Made by a program: the position numbers and the translations under genes. Source: Stramonita haemastoma (taxonomy: Eukaryota; Mollusca; Gastropoda; Neogastropoda; Muricidae). Taken from it: a DNA stretch of 64,000 nt. Where the stretch lies: the NCBI GenBank assembly GCA_030674155.1, contig CM060325.1, positions 45,908,867 to 45,972,866 on the forward strand, read 5' to 3'. Shown piece by piece: positions 22,575-34,800 of this stretch. The notes under the pieces were generated by a model. That model was not told where the DNA came from and made no database searches. It was given only the letters and a program-made list of their open reading frames with translations. The number at the start of each line of letters is the position of its first letter. Positions within the stretch are counted from its first letter, which is position 1.

Positions 22575-22787
22575 TATCCTACTCTAAGGGAGAGAACCAC
22601 TCTTTCCCTGCACACGAGCACTGTGCGCATGTGCATGCTTCTGTAGCCCAGTTGTGGGCGCTACAGTCCTAGGGAAGAGTTAGGAGATTGTTGGTTGCCC
22701 TAAAAAGGGTGTAGTAGTAGCGTAAGTCCACGATAATGTCCACCTTTGCACTGGTGCTTCATTTGGAGTTACTATTTCGATAGTCCG

Positions 22788-22919
22788 TGACAAACCTGTG
22801 AATGACGGATAATTCCTTACAGTACCTGTTTTTTTGTGTGTTTTTTTAATAAACGCCTTAAAAATGTTTTATAAGCTTATAACCCAGTCATTTTAAATGT
22901 CATTCACGGGTTGTTGTCA
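22788..22919. mobile_element. Candidate MITE or hairpin element, 132 bp
   Basis: Terminal inverted repeats: TGACAAACCTGTGAATGAC at 22788-22806 against the reverse complement of 22899-22919 (TGACAACAACCCGTGAATGAC). The AT-rich interior includes AATAAA and TTATAAGCTTATAA. No obvious target-site duplication, so transposition is unproven. Confidence 0.5.
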
Positions 22920-23219
22920 AAAAAAGCTTGTTTCACTACATCCGTTTATGAAGGACTACAAATAACGTTATAAAGGAGATAATGTGTCCTTTCTGCCTTA
23001 CAAGATTAAGCCATGCCTTACAACAGGTTTACTTCCCTTGAGTAGACATCCGTCAGTCTCGGAAGACTATGGAGTTGCACTCTAGGCTGTAGAGGGCAAA
23101 GCTGGGTAAGTCAGTATGGAGGGCAAGCTGTTAACAACCATGCAGCAGACCCCCCCCTTCCCTTCACACATTAGCAAGTGGGGAAGAAGGGGGAGGAGCA
23201 GGGGAAGGGAGGGAGAAAG
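22920..23219. other. Unassigned; possible dispersed repeat at 23042-23160
   Basis: The segment starting CATCCGTCAGTCTCGGAAGA has the look of a dispersed repeat I associate with mollusc genomes, but there is no second copy in this window to confirm it. The rest is unassigned, ending in a G/A-rich stretch. Confidence 0.35.
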
Positions 23220-23233
23220 AAAGAAAGATGCTC

Positions 23234-23412
23234 CAATCCAATCCAATGATGTTGCTTAGAGCCTGCCGACTGCACAGGCCATATCGGGGCTGTCACCTCG
23301 TCATATTATTATTTTAAAACTCGTATTAAAAGTGTGCAACTCTGTACAGTTTAAAACGGGGTATAAAACCAACTCGACTGTCTTTGCTTGTATCGATGCT
23401 CTGGTCAAGCAT
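23234..23412 (-). mobile_element. GATTG-tailed LINE, 179-bp truncated copy
   Basis: Tail CAATCCAATCCAAT at left, ending on the right within TCTGGTCAAGCAT. Flanked by a perfect 14-bp duplication AAAGAAAGATGCTC at 23220-23233 and 23413-23426. Confidence 0.92.
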
Positions 23413-23426
23413 AAAGAAAGATGCTC

Positions 23427-24014
23427 AGAGATCACCAACTGTTGTTGCATCAAGGAAATAGGGTGCTGTTAATCTGAAGATGATTGCAGTTAACAGACTG
23501 ATACATGCTGGGCACCACTCCTTTCAAGCACACAGAGATGGAAAACACTGGAATAGCAATAATACACAAACTGTGTTTAGTTTTCTCTCTTTTGAAATCA
23601 ATGCCAGCAAATTTTCGCTTCTTTCTTGAAGTGACATCCTGCTGAATGAGTATGTGCTATGCGTTTGAAAGTTCTTAGAATTTTTTTTTTAACTTTACTT
23701 TTTTGTCTACTTATTTCATTGTTAGGAGGGAGTAGTGGGTTCGAAAACTGGGCTGGGGGATAGGAATAGTTGTTAATGTTATTGTTTCGTATGTGTGATC
23801 CATGTGAGATCGATTCATATCAAAGTGGTGTTGGTGTTATCTGCGTTGTGTTATGCTGGGTATTGCCTAGCAAGATTGGAGCTGCCTTGCTCTAAGACAA
23901 CGGTCTGTCTCTGCTCTGGAGGGATTCGGGGGGGGGGGGGGGGGGGGGATCGGGCTGGTGGTTGTGATACTATTTTTTTCTTCTACTTCCTTTTTTTTCT
24001 TTCTTTATTTTATA
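23427..24014. other. Unassigned sequence with a G run
   Basis: Ordinary composition, a G run of about 20 at 23929-23948, then T-rich sequence. No gene recognised. Confidence 0.5.
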
Positions 24015-24405
24015 CCACTTAAAGTCACAGCAGATTTCTCTGCGTTGAAATCCGAGCTCCTCTCCTCAGGGAGAGCGCATCGCCAAAAGTGCAGCGCCAT
24101 TCTTTTTTTTTTCCTGTCTGGAACTATGTTTCTCTATCAGAGTGACTTTTTTCTCCATAATTTTGCCATAGAAAACGCTCTTGTTGATGTGAGTTCTTTT
24201 ACGTGCGCTAAATAATTATGTGTAACACACGGGACCTCAGTTTATGGTCTCATCCGAAAGATTAGCACCCAGACTACCACCCATGGTCTAATGGATGGGG
24301 GGAAAAGTTTCGGGCCTAAAGGGGATTGGAACCACTGACCCCATCGACCAGGACTTTTCGATTTCTAGACAGGCGTGTTACCTGTAGACCACCGATCCAC
24401 TTTTC
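24015..24405 (-). mobile_element. SINE family D, near full length (minus)
   Basis: Minus-strand head at about 24405-24330 (GGATCGGTGGTCTACAGGTA, B-box-like region at CAGTGGTTCCAATCC). The body includes GGTCTAATGGATGGG and CTCATCCGAAAGATTAGCAC on + and ends at CACAGCAGATTTCTCTGCGT. Reverse-complement counterpart of 15130-15560. Confidence 0.8.
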
Positions 24406-25948
24406 TGGTTTGTCTCAATCCATTCTGTGTGTTTGACTTGTCCTTATTCCGGCTCTTAATTCGGCTTCTTTGTCTTCCATTCTTTTTGTTTCTTGTAGTC
24501 GTTTTTGTTTCTTCTTCTTGTTTCTTTACCACTGTTCTTCTGCGTGCCCTGTTTCTTTTCCTTGCTTTTCTTCTGCTTCTCTTTTTTGGACTCTTGTGCG
24601 GTTTGTTATTTTATTGGTGTGTTTGGTTTTAGGTGTTTTTGTTTTGGTTTCTGCTCTTCCACTTTTTCTTTCTCTAGTTTCGTTTTGTTTGTCGTTTCTC
24701 TTCTTCATGTCTTTTATTCTCTCCCTTCCTTTTCTTGTTGGTTTGCTTTACACCCGTTCTCTCTTTTTTTTCTTTCGCTTGTTTCTTTTCCGTTTCTTAG
24801 CAATTCTATTTCTTGTAGGCTTTGCTCTGCTGAGTCTTCCCCTTTCCGTGTCCTTTGAGCTTTTGTCTTTCACCTCTTCCCTACGCTTTTTCTCTTTTCA
24901 TGGGCTTTCTTGTGTGTTCTCAAAATATTGAAAGAGTTTTAAGAAACAGAACGCGAAGAATTTTGTTTTCAATATTTTTGATATTTTTTTCTGTCTAAAA
25001 TACTCCACACATTCCAAGCATATGCATGCTAATACCACGGGTGAATGTTATAATCGTTGTGCTTGAAGTGTTTTCAGGTGCATTCTTGGACAGGATTGAG
25101 AACGAAATTAATGTGAGGGGTGAGGGTGGGGGTGGGGGTAGTGAGTGTGTGAGATTGTAATGGGTCCGGTGGCCTTCTACAATAAAATTGTTCAGAGTTC
25201 CGAGTTCTCTGTCCGGTTATCTGCTTGTTTTCCTGCAGCTGTTCTTTTTCTTCAATTTATTGGGTTTTTGGGGTTTTTTAAAAATTCTTTTCTACTTCTC
25301 TGTTTTCTCGCTTCTATTATTTCTTTTGCTTCCTGTTTTTTGTTGTTGTTTTTTTTTTCTTCGTGTTCTGTTTCTTAAACTCTTTTCATTCAATTTTTCA
25401 CCTAGTGTTTCTCTTTTTTCGTTTGCTTTTGTTTAGTTCTGTTTTACTATGGGACATAATTGTAAAAAAAAAAAAAGGTTTTTATTGTGCCTAGTTCTTT
25501 ATCCATTAAATAGTCAATCGATCTTTTTTTTCCTTTTTCTGCCTCCTCCTGATCTTCATCTTCTCTTTTATTTCTTTTCATTCTTATTTGATTTTTTCTC
25601 CTTTTTGTCATTCCTCGGTTTTTTTTTTTTGCTGTATTTTATTTTTTATTTCTGGCCTTGTCTGTTCAGTTTCTGTGGCTGTTCTTGCTCCTGCTCTTCT
25701 CCTTTTTGTGCTCAGTTCTTGTTTATTGTTTTACATCTTAAATTCCCTGCATTTTCTCCACTTCTAGTATTTCTTCAATTAGATCTTCTTATCTCTTTCC
25801 ACAAATCATTTTTTAGGTGGGGCACTTCATATTTCTGCTTATTTTGTGTTCTTGCTCTTCTGCTTATCTGTGTTTTTGTTTTCTCTCTTTCCGCTTTTTC
25901 CTTTCTTTCCACTTTTCTTATGCTTTATCCATTTCGGTTTATTCACTA
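24406..25948 (-). repeat. Polypyrimidine tract in the spacer
   Basis: About 1.5 kb of T/C-dominated + strand using the same vocabulary as the right arm (CTTGCTCCTGCTCTTCTCC, GTGTTCTTGCTCTTCTGCTT). It is not part of the arm-to-arm homology, so the tract type is dispersed beyond the palindrome. A short ordinary island lies at about 24960-25200. Confidence 0.8.
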
Positions 25949-25959
25949 TTTTTTAGGTT

Positions 25960-26151
25960 CCAATCCAATCCAATCATGTTGCTTAGAACCCCGCCAACCG
26001 CACAGGCCTTATCAGGGCTGTCACCTGGTCATATTTTAAAACTCATAGTAAAAGTGTGCGACTATATACAGTTTAAAACGGGGTATAAAACCAACCTGAC
26101 TGTCCTTGCTTGTATCGATGCCTTGGTCAACCATAAGGGTCAGACTCGCAG
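25960..26151 (-). mobile_element. GATTG-tailed LINE, 192-bp truncated copy
   Basis: Tail at left, body through TTTAAAACGGGGTATAAAAC to AACCATAAGGGTCAGACTCG. Flanked by an 11-bp duplication with one mismatch: TTTTTTAGGTT at 25949-25959 and TTTTCTAGGTT at 26152-26162. Confidence 0.78.
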
Positions 26152-26162
26152 TTTTCTAGGTT

Positions 26163-26600
26163 TCTTCCCTTCCACCTACTACTGATAACAATGTAACATG
26201 TCTATTGTATAAAAGTGATAAAAAAGGACGAAGTTCATATTTTGCTCTACTGTCTGACCTTTACCGATATCAGGCAAAGATTATAATCCTTCTAAGTGTT
26301 ATTGGAAGCCATGTTTATTTCGAGCAGTCTTGCTTATGTCAAATCAAAACGAACGTTGACTCAAGAAGTTATGCATATACCTGAATCAAGTTTCCAGATG
26401 TTCAGAAAGCGTTAGGAATGACGAACACTGGTAACAACTGTAGTTTCTTTAGAGTAGAATATGAACTGATGCACATAAAAATCTGTTTATGTCAAATTTG
26501 TGACAATTGTATTATTTTATCTGAAGTTATGTGATGTTTGTATGTACCCTCCAACAGAAAGAGCTATGGCCTGTACTGAATAAACTCCGTTTTGGTTTTA
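26163..26600 (+). other. Unassigned, 3'-UTR-like sequence running into the right arm
   Basis: Ordinary-composition sequence ending GGCCTGTACTGAATAAACTC, which looks like a polyadenylated 3' end (AATAAA) and then abruptly becomes pyrimidine tract. The last part (26565 on) is the inner edge of the right arm, mirrored at 14580-14616. It could be the 3' end of a LINE or of a gene; no coding frame supports either. Confidence 0.4.
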
Positions 26601-26682
26601 TTTAATTTCTGTCCCCTCCAGATTTCGTCTTTCTCTTTGTTTTGTTGCCGTTTTTTTCTTAATCTGTTGCTTTTGCTTCTAC

Positions 26683-26815
26683 TTTTCTGGGCTTCTAATG
26701 TGTTTGCTTTTTCTTCTACTTTTCTGGGCTTCTAATGTTGTTCCTTTTCTTCTACTTTTCTGGGCTTCTAATGTTGTTGCTTTTTCTTCTACTTTTCTGG
26801 GCTTCTAACGTTTCT
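26683..26815 (-). repeat. ~37-bp tandem repeat, four copies (right arm)
   Basis: Four units of CTACTTTTCTGGGCTTCTAA with variable GTTGTTGCTTTTTCTT linkers. Mirror of 14366-14515, with slightly more variation between units. Confidence 0.92.
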
Positions 26816-26839
26816 TCTGCTTCATGTCCTTTCCCTTTT

Positions 26840-28330
26840 TTTGCTTTGTATTCGGACTCCTTAGCATGCACTTTTTCCTGCTCTTTTTATTTTTTGTCTC
26901 CTGTTTTCGGGGGTGTTTTTGTCATTCAGTTTTGCTTTGGTTTTTGTTTTTGTTTTGTGGTTGAGTTTTTTCATTGAGTTGCTCTGCTGCTTTTCTTTCC
27001 TTTGTCTGTCCTTTTTGGGGGTCTTTTTTCCATTCTGTTTCTTTTCCTTTTCTTGTTTCTGTAGTACCAGAGTGCAGATATTTGATCTGCCGCGTCTTGG
27101 TACAACTTCTCGGGGACTACAGCATGGTCAGACAGTGGAAATGTGGCCTCTAAAAAGAGGCTGTTTAAATACATTTTACAGCTATGGGCAAAATGCAATG
27201 CAAAGGAGGATTCAACCACCCCCCAATGATACAGAAAATTAAACAATTCGCAGGTGCAGATCTAAAATTTAGATCCACGACTCTGCCATTGGCAGTTCAC
27301 ATCGCATGGGAAGTAATCTAATTACCGCCCCGTCACACTGTTTTTCCCTTTATTTGTCCTTTGATTTTTTTGTTTTCTTTTTCTTCTGGTTCCTCTGGGG
27401 TTTTTTATTCGTTTTTTCGGCTTCTTGGTTTTTGTCTCTTGTGCATTCTCTTTCTTTGACCTTTTATTGCTCCTGTCCTTCTGCTGCTTTTTTCTACATA
27501 TTTTCATATATTTGTTGGGATTTGCTTCTTCATCTTTTTTCTATCTTTTTGCGATTTTGTTGTGGTTTTTCCACTATTTTCTAGACTTCTTCTGCCAGTT
27601 CCGTTGTTTATTCTGTTTGGTTTTTCTTGTTGTGTTGTACGTTTTTTTGTTTCTTGCTCCTCTGTATCTCTGACATTAAAAAAAAATTCTTTTAAATACC
27701 TCATTTTGTTGCGCTGTTCTTAAACCTTTTTCTTTTTCTCCTTCTAAGTTATTTTTGCTTCATTTCAGTCATTCTCCCCACCTTTCTGTCATCTCTCTTG
27801 CTCATTTGCTTCCTTTCCACTCCACTCTCCTGCCTTTTTCTTCTTTCAAAGAATATTATTCCGTTTTCATTACAGGCCATTTTTCCTGTGTTCTTTTATT
27901 CTGGTGACCAGGTAGTCATACTGGAAACAATGGGATGGGCAGGATGTCCAGTCTGCAGTGTTCTTTGCCCATGTGGCACTTCTCATGTATATTCTTGTAG
28001 TTTGAAATGTTTGTTATCTTTTTAATGTTTTTTTTTCTTTTTGTACTCTGGGGTTGATAAATTAAGCGGAATGGCTGGCGTCCTCAGCAGAGCCTGTTTT
28101 ATTGGCCTTTAGGAATGAAACGATTTAGGTATTGTATCATTTGAATGTGTTTGGGTTTTTTTCAGATGGACAGTGTTAGATATTCAAAGGTATTTGGAGT
28201 TGTTGGTTTCGAACTTGAGGTGAAAAGCTGTTGGTGCCACTGAAACTGAATGTGGTGACAGACCTGATAAGTGATATGGCTTTCGTGGTCAGCAGGGCCG
28301 TAAACAGTGATAAATAGGGTATGGTATGAC
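26840..28330. other. Pyrimidine stretches alternating with ordinary blocks (right arm)
   Basis: 26840-27080 and 27345-27850 are pyrimidine-rich. 27080-27345 and 27850-28330 are ordinary blocks mirroring 13871-14130 and 12861-13330. The diverged GATTG-LINE relic is at about 28248-28310 (+). No gene recognised. Confidence 0.6.
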
Positions 28331-31300
28331 ATGGTAGTTTCGCTTATCATTTTTTTGTTTCTTTGGCTCTTTGTGTTCTTCATTTGCTTCTTCTTTATCT
28401 GCTTTTCTTGTTACTGGCTCTTCCCTCCTTCTGGCTTTCTTCTTCTTCCTCCTCTATTTTCTCTTCATTTTCTTGTTCTTTTTTCTCGAATTTTGTTTTT
28501 TTATTATTTTTTTTTTTTGTACATTTTTTGTGGGTCCTCAGTTCTTTTTCTCTTTTTTCTCTTCTTTGTTTGCCTCTTGTGCGTTCTGTTTCTTTGTGCT
28601 TTTCTCGCTTCTGCCAACTTCTCCCCCCCCCCCCCCCCCCCCCCCCCCCTTGTTCCTTGTGTTTGTTGTGTTTTTCCTCTTCTTCTCTGTTGGTTTTGGG
28701 GGGTTGTTTTTCCCACTGCATTTCTACTTTTCGGGTCTTTTTCTGTTGGGCTTTTTTTTTGGGAGGGGGGGGGGGGGGGGACTTGTCTATTCTGCTTCTT
28801 TGGCTTTTCAAGTACTTGCTCTGCCACATTTACTGGTAATTTTATACTTTGATTTTTTTTTTCAGTTTGTTTTGTGTTTCTTACGCCTTTAGTTTTTGTT
28901 TCTCTGACTCTCGTATGTTTTATTTTTATCTTTTTCCAGCAGTTGTTCTTTTCTTTCAATTTGCTGAAAGAATTGCTCAATTTGTTGTGTTTCCTTTGGG
29001 TTTTTTCCTTTGGGAACAAGGTTCCTACTCTTCCATTTCTTCGTCCTCCATTTCTTATGCTTATTTTTCTCCTATTTTTCTCTTACTTTGTTGTCGGCTG
29101 TTTCCCACTTATTCTCTGTTTATTTTTCCTTGGGTTTTTTTTTGGCTTTCTTTTTTGTACTCCAGTTCATTCTGTTTCTTTCTCTTTTTCTTCTTTCTGT
29201 TCTTCTGCTTCTTTATTCTCCCGTTTAAAAAAAAAAAGTTTCTATTTCCTCTACATCTTTCTTTCTGATTCTGCTTGTTGTTTTTCTCCGGCTTCTTTTT
29301 GCGTTTGCTCTGTTTCTTCTCCATATTGGGGGGGGGGGGGGGGGGGGGGGGTTCTTGTTGTTGTTGTTGTTGTTGTTTTTGGGGGGGTTCTCTCATGTCC
29401 GTTCTGTGTTTTGGGGTTTTTTTTTGCTTGTTTCTTTGCTTGGTTTGGATTTTCATGTTCCTGCTTTTCCACTTTATCAGTTTTGTCCGTTTTTTTTGTT
29501 TTTTTAATTTTTTATAGCTTTTTTCTTGTTTATTGTTTTGTTGATTTTTGTTGCGTTGTTCGTTTAGCTCTTTTTTTCTTTTTTCTTTTTTTTTTGAAGG
29601 GGGGGGGGTGCTTTTTACCGGGTTCCTTTTTCTTATTCCTGCTCTTGTACTTTTTCTTCTGTTGGTAAATTGTGTTTTGTGTCTTGATATTCTTCTCATC
29701 TCTTTCTGTTCTTTCTGATTGGTTTTTACGCTTCATTTCTGCTTGCTGCCTCTTTTTTCCTCTCTTTTTAGTGGCTTATTCTTTTTTTGTTTCCTTGGGT
29801 TGTTTTGGTTCTATTTTTGTTTGTTGCTGCTTCTTTCTTCGTCTCTTCTACATTCTGTTTCTTTGGGTGTTTTTTTCTTGTTCCTGCTCATCCATTCTCT
29901 CTTTCTTCTATCTTTTCTGTTTGTTGTTTTTTTAGTATTTGCCTTCTTCTCCTCTCTTTCTACTTTTCTCCCTTTTTAAAAAAAAAATCTTTTTTCCTGT
30001 TTTCATTTCTTGCACTTTTTCTTTTGATTTTTGTTTTCTGTTCCTTTCGGTTTTTTTTCTTGTTGCTACTTATGCATTTCTTTGTTGGCTGTTTGTTTTA
30101 TTTTCTATCTTTTCTGGTATCCTTTTTAAATCTTTTGCGTTGTGATGTGTTTGTTTCGTTTTTCACTTTTCTGCTTTCTGTTTCTTCTCCTTCTAGTTTT
30201 CGGACTATTCGGTTTTGTGTTATGTCTGTTCTGTTTCGTTGGCTTTTTTGTGTTCTTGGTTCTACTACTTCTTTATCCTCCTCTCTTTGTTTTTTTCATC
30301 TTCTATCATTTAGCTCTTCAACTTCTTTTTCCTTCTTCGTTTTCTTCTTGTTTTTTCTTTTCTTGTACTTCTGTCGTTTGATTCATGTCCATTTCGTTTG
30401 ATTTATTTACATTTTCCCTTCTTCCTTTTTTCTGCTTCTTCTTTTAGTTTGTCTTGTATATTCTATATCTGTGGCGTTTTCTTGTCCCTACTCTTCCACT
30501 AATTCTCTGTTTGTTGTGTTCTGTTTTTTTCATCTCCCGCACACTCCCTACATCTTCTTGGGAGTTTTTTTTTCTATTTTGATTCTGATTCCATCTCTTT
30601 TTTTCCTTTTCCTTTTTTTCGAAAAGTTATTTTGGGGCTTTTGTAAATTTTGCCTCTTTTGACCAGTTTTATTTATTCTTGATCTGCCGCTTTTCGTGGT
30701 TTTTTTTCCATTCTGTCCGGGTTTTTTTTTTTTTTTGCTTTCTTATTTCTTTTTTCTCTCCACTCTAATTTTCTTTTCAAGAAGTTCTTTTTTTTTCTTT
30801 TGTTGTGCTTTCTTTTTTACCTGTTTATTTTTCTTGACCTTGTGATTTTTCCACTTGTACCTTTATTTTTTTTTCTTGTTGTTCATTAGTATTTTATGTT
30901 TCTTGTCCTGTTTCTTTAGGTTTTTCGTTTACTTTTATTGTTGCTGTGTTGTTGTTGTTGTTATTCACTTCTTTCTTACGTTTCTTGTCTGTTTCTTTGG
31001 GCTTTTCTTGTTCCTGCTATTCTGCTTCTTCGTCTTCCCTTTTTGCAGTCTCATTTTCTTCGTTGGGTTTAATGTTTCTTTCTTTTCGTTGTATTTCCTT
31101 TTGTTTCTTGTAACTCTACTTGCTTTCACTTTTCTGCTTCTTTATTCTTCATTTCTTTTTTTCCTTCTTCATCTACTTCTTTTTTCTCCACTTGTGCTTG
31201 TCGATTTTTGTTCTGCTTGCTGGATTTCTTCTCCCTTGTCTTTTTGTTTGTTTGTTTGTCGATCTTTTTTCTCTTGTCTGTTCTGAATTTAGCCTTTTCT

Positions 31301-31851
31301 TGTTCCTGCACTTCCGGATTCCTTTTTGGTTTGTTTCTGTTCTTTTTCGTCTTCTAATATCTCTTTCTTGCTTTTTCTTGTTGGTTGTTTTCTGCTCCGT
31401 TTCCTTTGAAACCTTGTTTGTGCTTGTTCTTTTGGATTTAGTTCTGCGTCTTAAGGGTTTATTTTCCCTTGTTTTTGCGTATCTGTTTCTTTATCCTTCA
31501 CGTCTTTCTTTTTCTTCCTTTATTTTTTATATTTTTGTTTTTTTCTGCTTTTTTCTCCTTTGCCTGCTTTTTTTCCTTTTTTATCTGTAGTTTTTTCAAT
31601 CTCATTTTTTTCATACTTTTGTGTTTTTGTTCTATTTCTTCTTCACATTAGTGCGTATTCCCTTATCCTCGAAATCGGAATAAAAATAATAAAATAAGAT
31701 TGTTAAATCTATCTGTTTTTCCCTTTATTTTGCCTTCTCTCATTTTATTTTTTCCGTTTTTATTATTTGTTTCTTTCTTTACTTTTCTTCTTGGTCTTAT
31801 CTTTTCCTGCTCCTTAGTGTTTGCGCTTTCCCGTTTTCCATTGGCTCCTCT

Positions 31852-31889
<38 letters not shown>

Positions 31890-34800
31890 GATATCATTAT
31901 TATTTTATTTTCCTCTCCTTCCTGTTTTTTCCTGCTTCTTCTTTTTAGCCTATTGTCTGTTTTGTTTTTCCCTTCTGTCAATTTTCTTTGTTTCTGCTTT
32001 TCTCGGTTCGCTTTTCCCTCTGATTTTTCCTCAGTATTCTTATATTTACTTTGTTTCTCCTTCCTCTGTATCTCTTGCGGGGTTTTTCTTTGTTTGGTTT
32101 ACCCTTTTTCCTACAGTGCTTTTTCTTCGTTTTCTTGTTGCGCTTTTTTCCCTTCTACTTTTGTACTTTCGCTTCTTTTTGCTTCCTGTTGTTTTTTCCT
32201 TTCTTTTGTTTCTTTTCTGGGTTTTTTTTCTTCTATTTGTCTATTTTCGCTTCTTTTTACTTCCTGTTCGTTCTTTCCTCTCCTGTTTCTTTTTCTTCTA
32301 TTTGTCTATTTTCGCTTCTTTTTGCTTCCTGTTGTTTTTTCCTTTCTTTTGTTTCTTCTCCTGTTTCTTTCTTTTTTGGGGGGTGGGGGGTTGTTGCTGC
32401 TGCTCTTCAGTTTCTTGTTTTTGTTTGGTTTACAGTTTTGGTTTGTGTTGATTGATTTTTTTTTTTTTTTTTTTTTTGCAGCTGCCTCTGCCTTTTTCTC
32501 TTCTGTTTTTGCTTTTTCTTCTCTTTCTTCCAATTATTTCTTTTCTTGCCTTTCTCCTTGCGGTAATTTTTTCTTGTCTGTTTTGTCAGGGGTTAAAAAA
32601 ACCCCAAAAAAACCTTTATACTATTTTAAAATGTGCTCTTTATATGTCTTTGTTTTAATCTGGATTTATTTTTTCATCAGTTGTGCTCATTATTTTTTTG
32701 CTGCACTTTTCTTTATCTGGTGTTTCTTCACTTTCTGTTGATTTCTGCTTTTAAAGTTTGTTTCTTTGTTGTTGTTTGTTTGTTTGTTTATTTATTTATT
32801 ATTTATTCTTTTATATCGAGGATAATTGAATAAGCACTCATGTGCGTAACATGTTCTGCGTGTGTTCGCTCACGGGGCCTCGGTTTCTAGCCTCGTCCAA
32901 AGGACTTTTAGGGAGAGTGGAGTCAGCACTGATGTTAACTCCTGGGGAAAAATCCATTCGAACAGGAATCGAACCCAAGTCGTCAAAATCTAACACAATG
33001 TTCTGACCACTAGACTATCCAGCTCCTGTTTGTTTCGTTCTGTGCATCTCTTGCTTTTCTGTTGTTTTCAGATTGTTCCCTTTTTTTTCATCCGTTTCTC
33101 TTTGTTGTACCTTGTTTTCTCTTGTTGTTCAAACTCTTTTATTTTTTCTTATTTTCTTCAGTTGTCTACTGCTTGCTTTGTTTGCTGTTGTTTTTCTTTC
33201 TTTTCTCAGTGTTTGGTCTTTTTGTCTGTTCTGATTCTGTGGATTTTTATGCTGATGTTATTCACTTTTTCTTTCCTTGCTTCTCCAGTTGCTCCATTTT
33301 CTCTCATTTTGTTTTTCACACTTTTTCACGTTTCTTCGTATTCTTCTTCTTTCATTCCATTTTACTTGCTTTTTATCTATTTTCTTTTGGTTTCTCTCTT
33401 ATTTTATGCTTCTTTGGTTTTGTCTCACGTCAGTTTTTTGTTTTGTTTTGTTGTGTGTTTTTTTTTGGGGGGGATCTTTCTTGTTCCTGCTTGTTTGCTT
33501 CTTTTTCTTCCGCGTTTGTTGTGTTTTGCTTTTTTTTCGTCTTCTCTCTTTCCACTTTTAGTTGATTTTTTCCACTCAATTTCTGATTTCTTTCTTTTTA
33601 TCTTTTCTTGTCTTGAAATCGTTTTTTTCTTTTTTGGGGGTCTCTTTTTCCGTTTTCTCTCTTTTAGTTTTTTTTTTTTTTTTTTTTTTGGGGGGGGGGG
33701 GGGGGGGTTCTTACTTTTCTGTTCCTCCTTTTTCTCTTTTCTGATTTCTTCTTTTGATTCTTTTTAATCTCTCTCGCACCTTTTCAACTTTCCCCCTTTT
33801 TTATATAGTTTTCTTTTCTTTTTTGTGTGTTTGTTTACGCATGTATTGTTCCGTTTGCTCCTTTTCTTTTTGATCGTTCTGTTTCTTTGGCCTTTTTCTT
33901 TTGTTCCTGCTCTTTTTCTTCCTTTTCTTCTGCTTTATCTTGTTGATTTTTTTATGTTCATAGGATTCTTTTTTCTGTTTCCTTTGTTCTGTTTTTCATT
34001 TTTTCTCACAATTCCTTCCGCTTTTTTTGGGTTGGTTTTCTTCCACTCTTTCTGCATCTTTTGCCTTTTTTTTTTAATCTCTTGCCTATTCTGTTTTTTT
34101 TTTTGAGGGGCGTGTAGTGTTCTTGCTCTGCTTCAAATTTCTCTTCACACTTCTCCTGTTTCCCCAATCTTTCCTCACTGCATTCGTTTGCTTCTTCTTT
34201 CTCTGTGTTTTTCTTCTTCCTCTTCGTTTTTTTCTCTTCCTACTTTTCTTGTTTGGATTTTTTAAAAAAATCTTCTCGATTTGTTTCTGTCCTTGCTTTT
34301 TAAAATTTCTGTACCTTTTTTCTCTCTCTCTTTGCACATTTAAATTCTTTAGTTTTTTTTTTGTTTTTTAACTGGTCTTTTACTTCTTTTTCCTCTGTTT
34401 TTTCTGTTTGTTGTGTTTCGTTTATTCATCTTCTATCTTTCCATTTGTTTTGTTTTGTTTTGTTTGTTTTTTATTGTTTTTTTTTGTTTTTTGTTTGTGT
34501 TGGGTGTTTTGTTTTTGTTTTTTGTTGTTGTTGTTTTTTTTGGGGGGGGCTTTACTTTGGCTTCCTTTTATTTTTTTCTTGTTCGAACTCTTCTGCTTAT
34601 TCTTCTTCCGTTTCTCTTTCTTCTATTTTCAGCTTTTTTTTTGTCGTTTCTTTTCACTTTTCGTTATGCTTCTCTGCTCCTTCTCTTTCTTTTATCCTGT
34701 TTCTTCTTTTTTGTTTGTTTCTTCTTTGTTCTGTTTCTTTGTGGGGATTTAATTTGTGGCTAGTGCTCTGCTGCCTCATTTTCTGCTCATCTTGTTCGTC

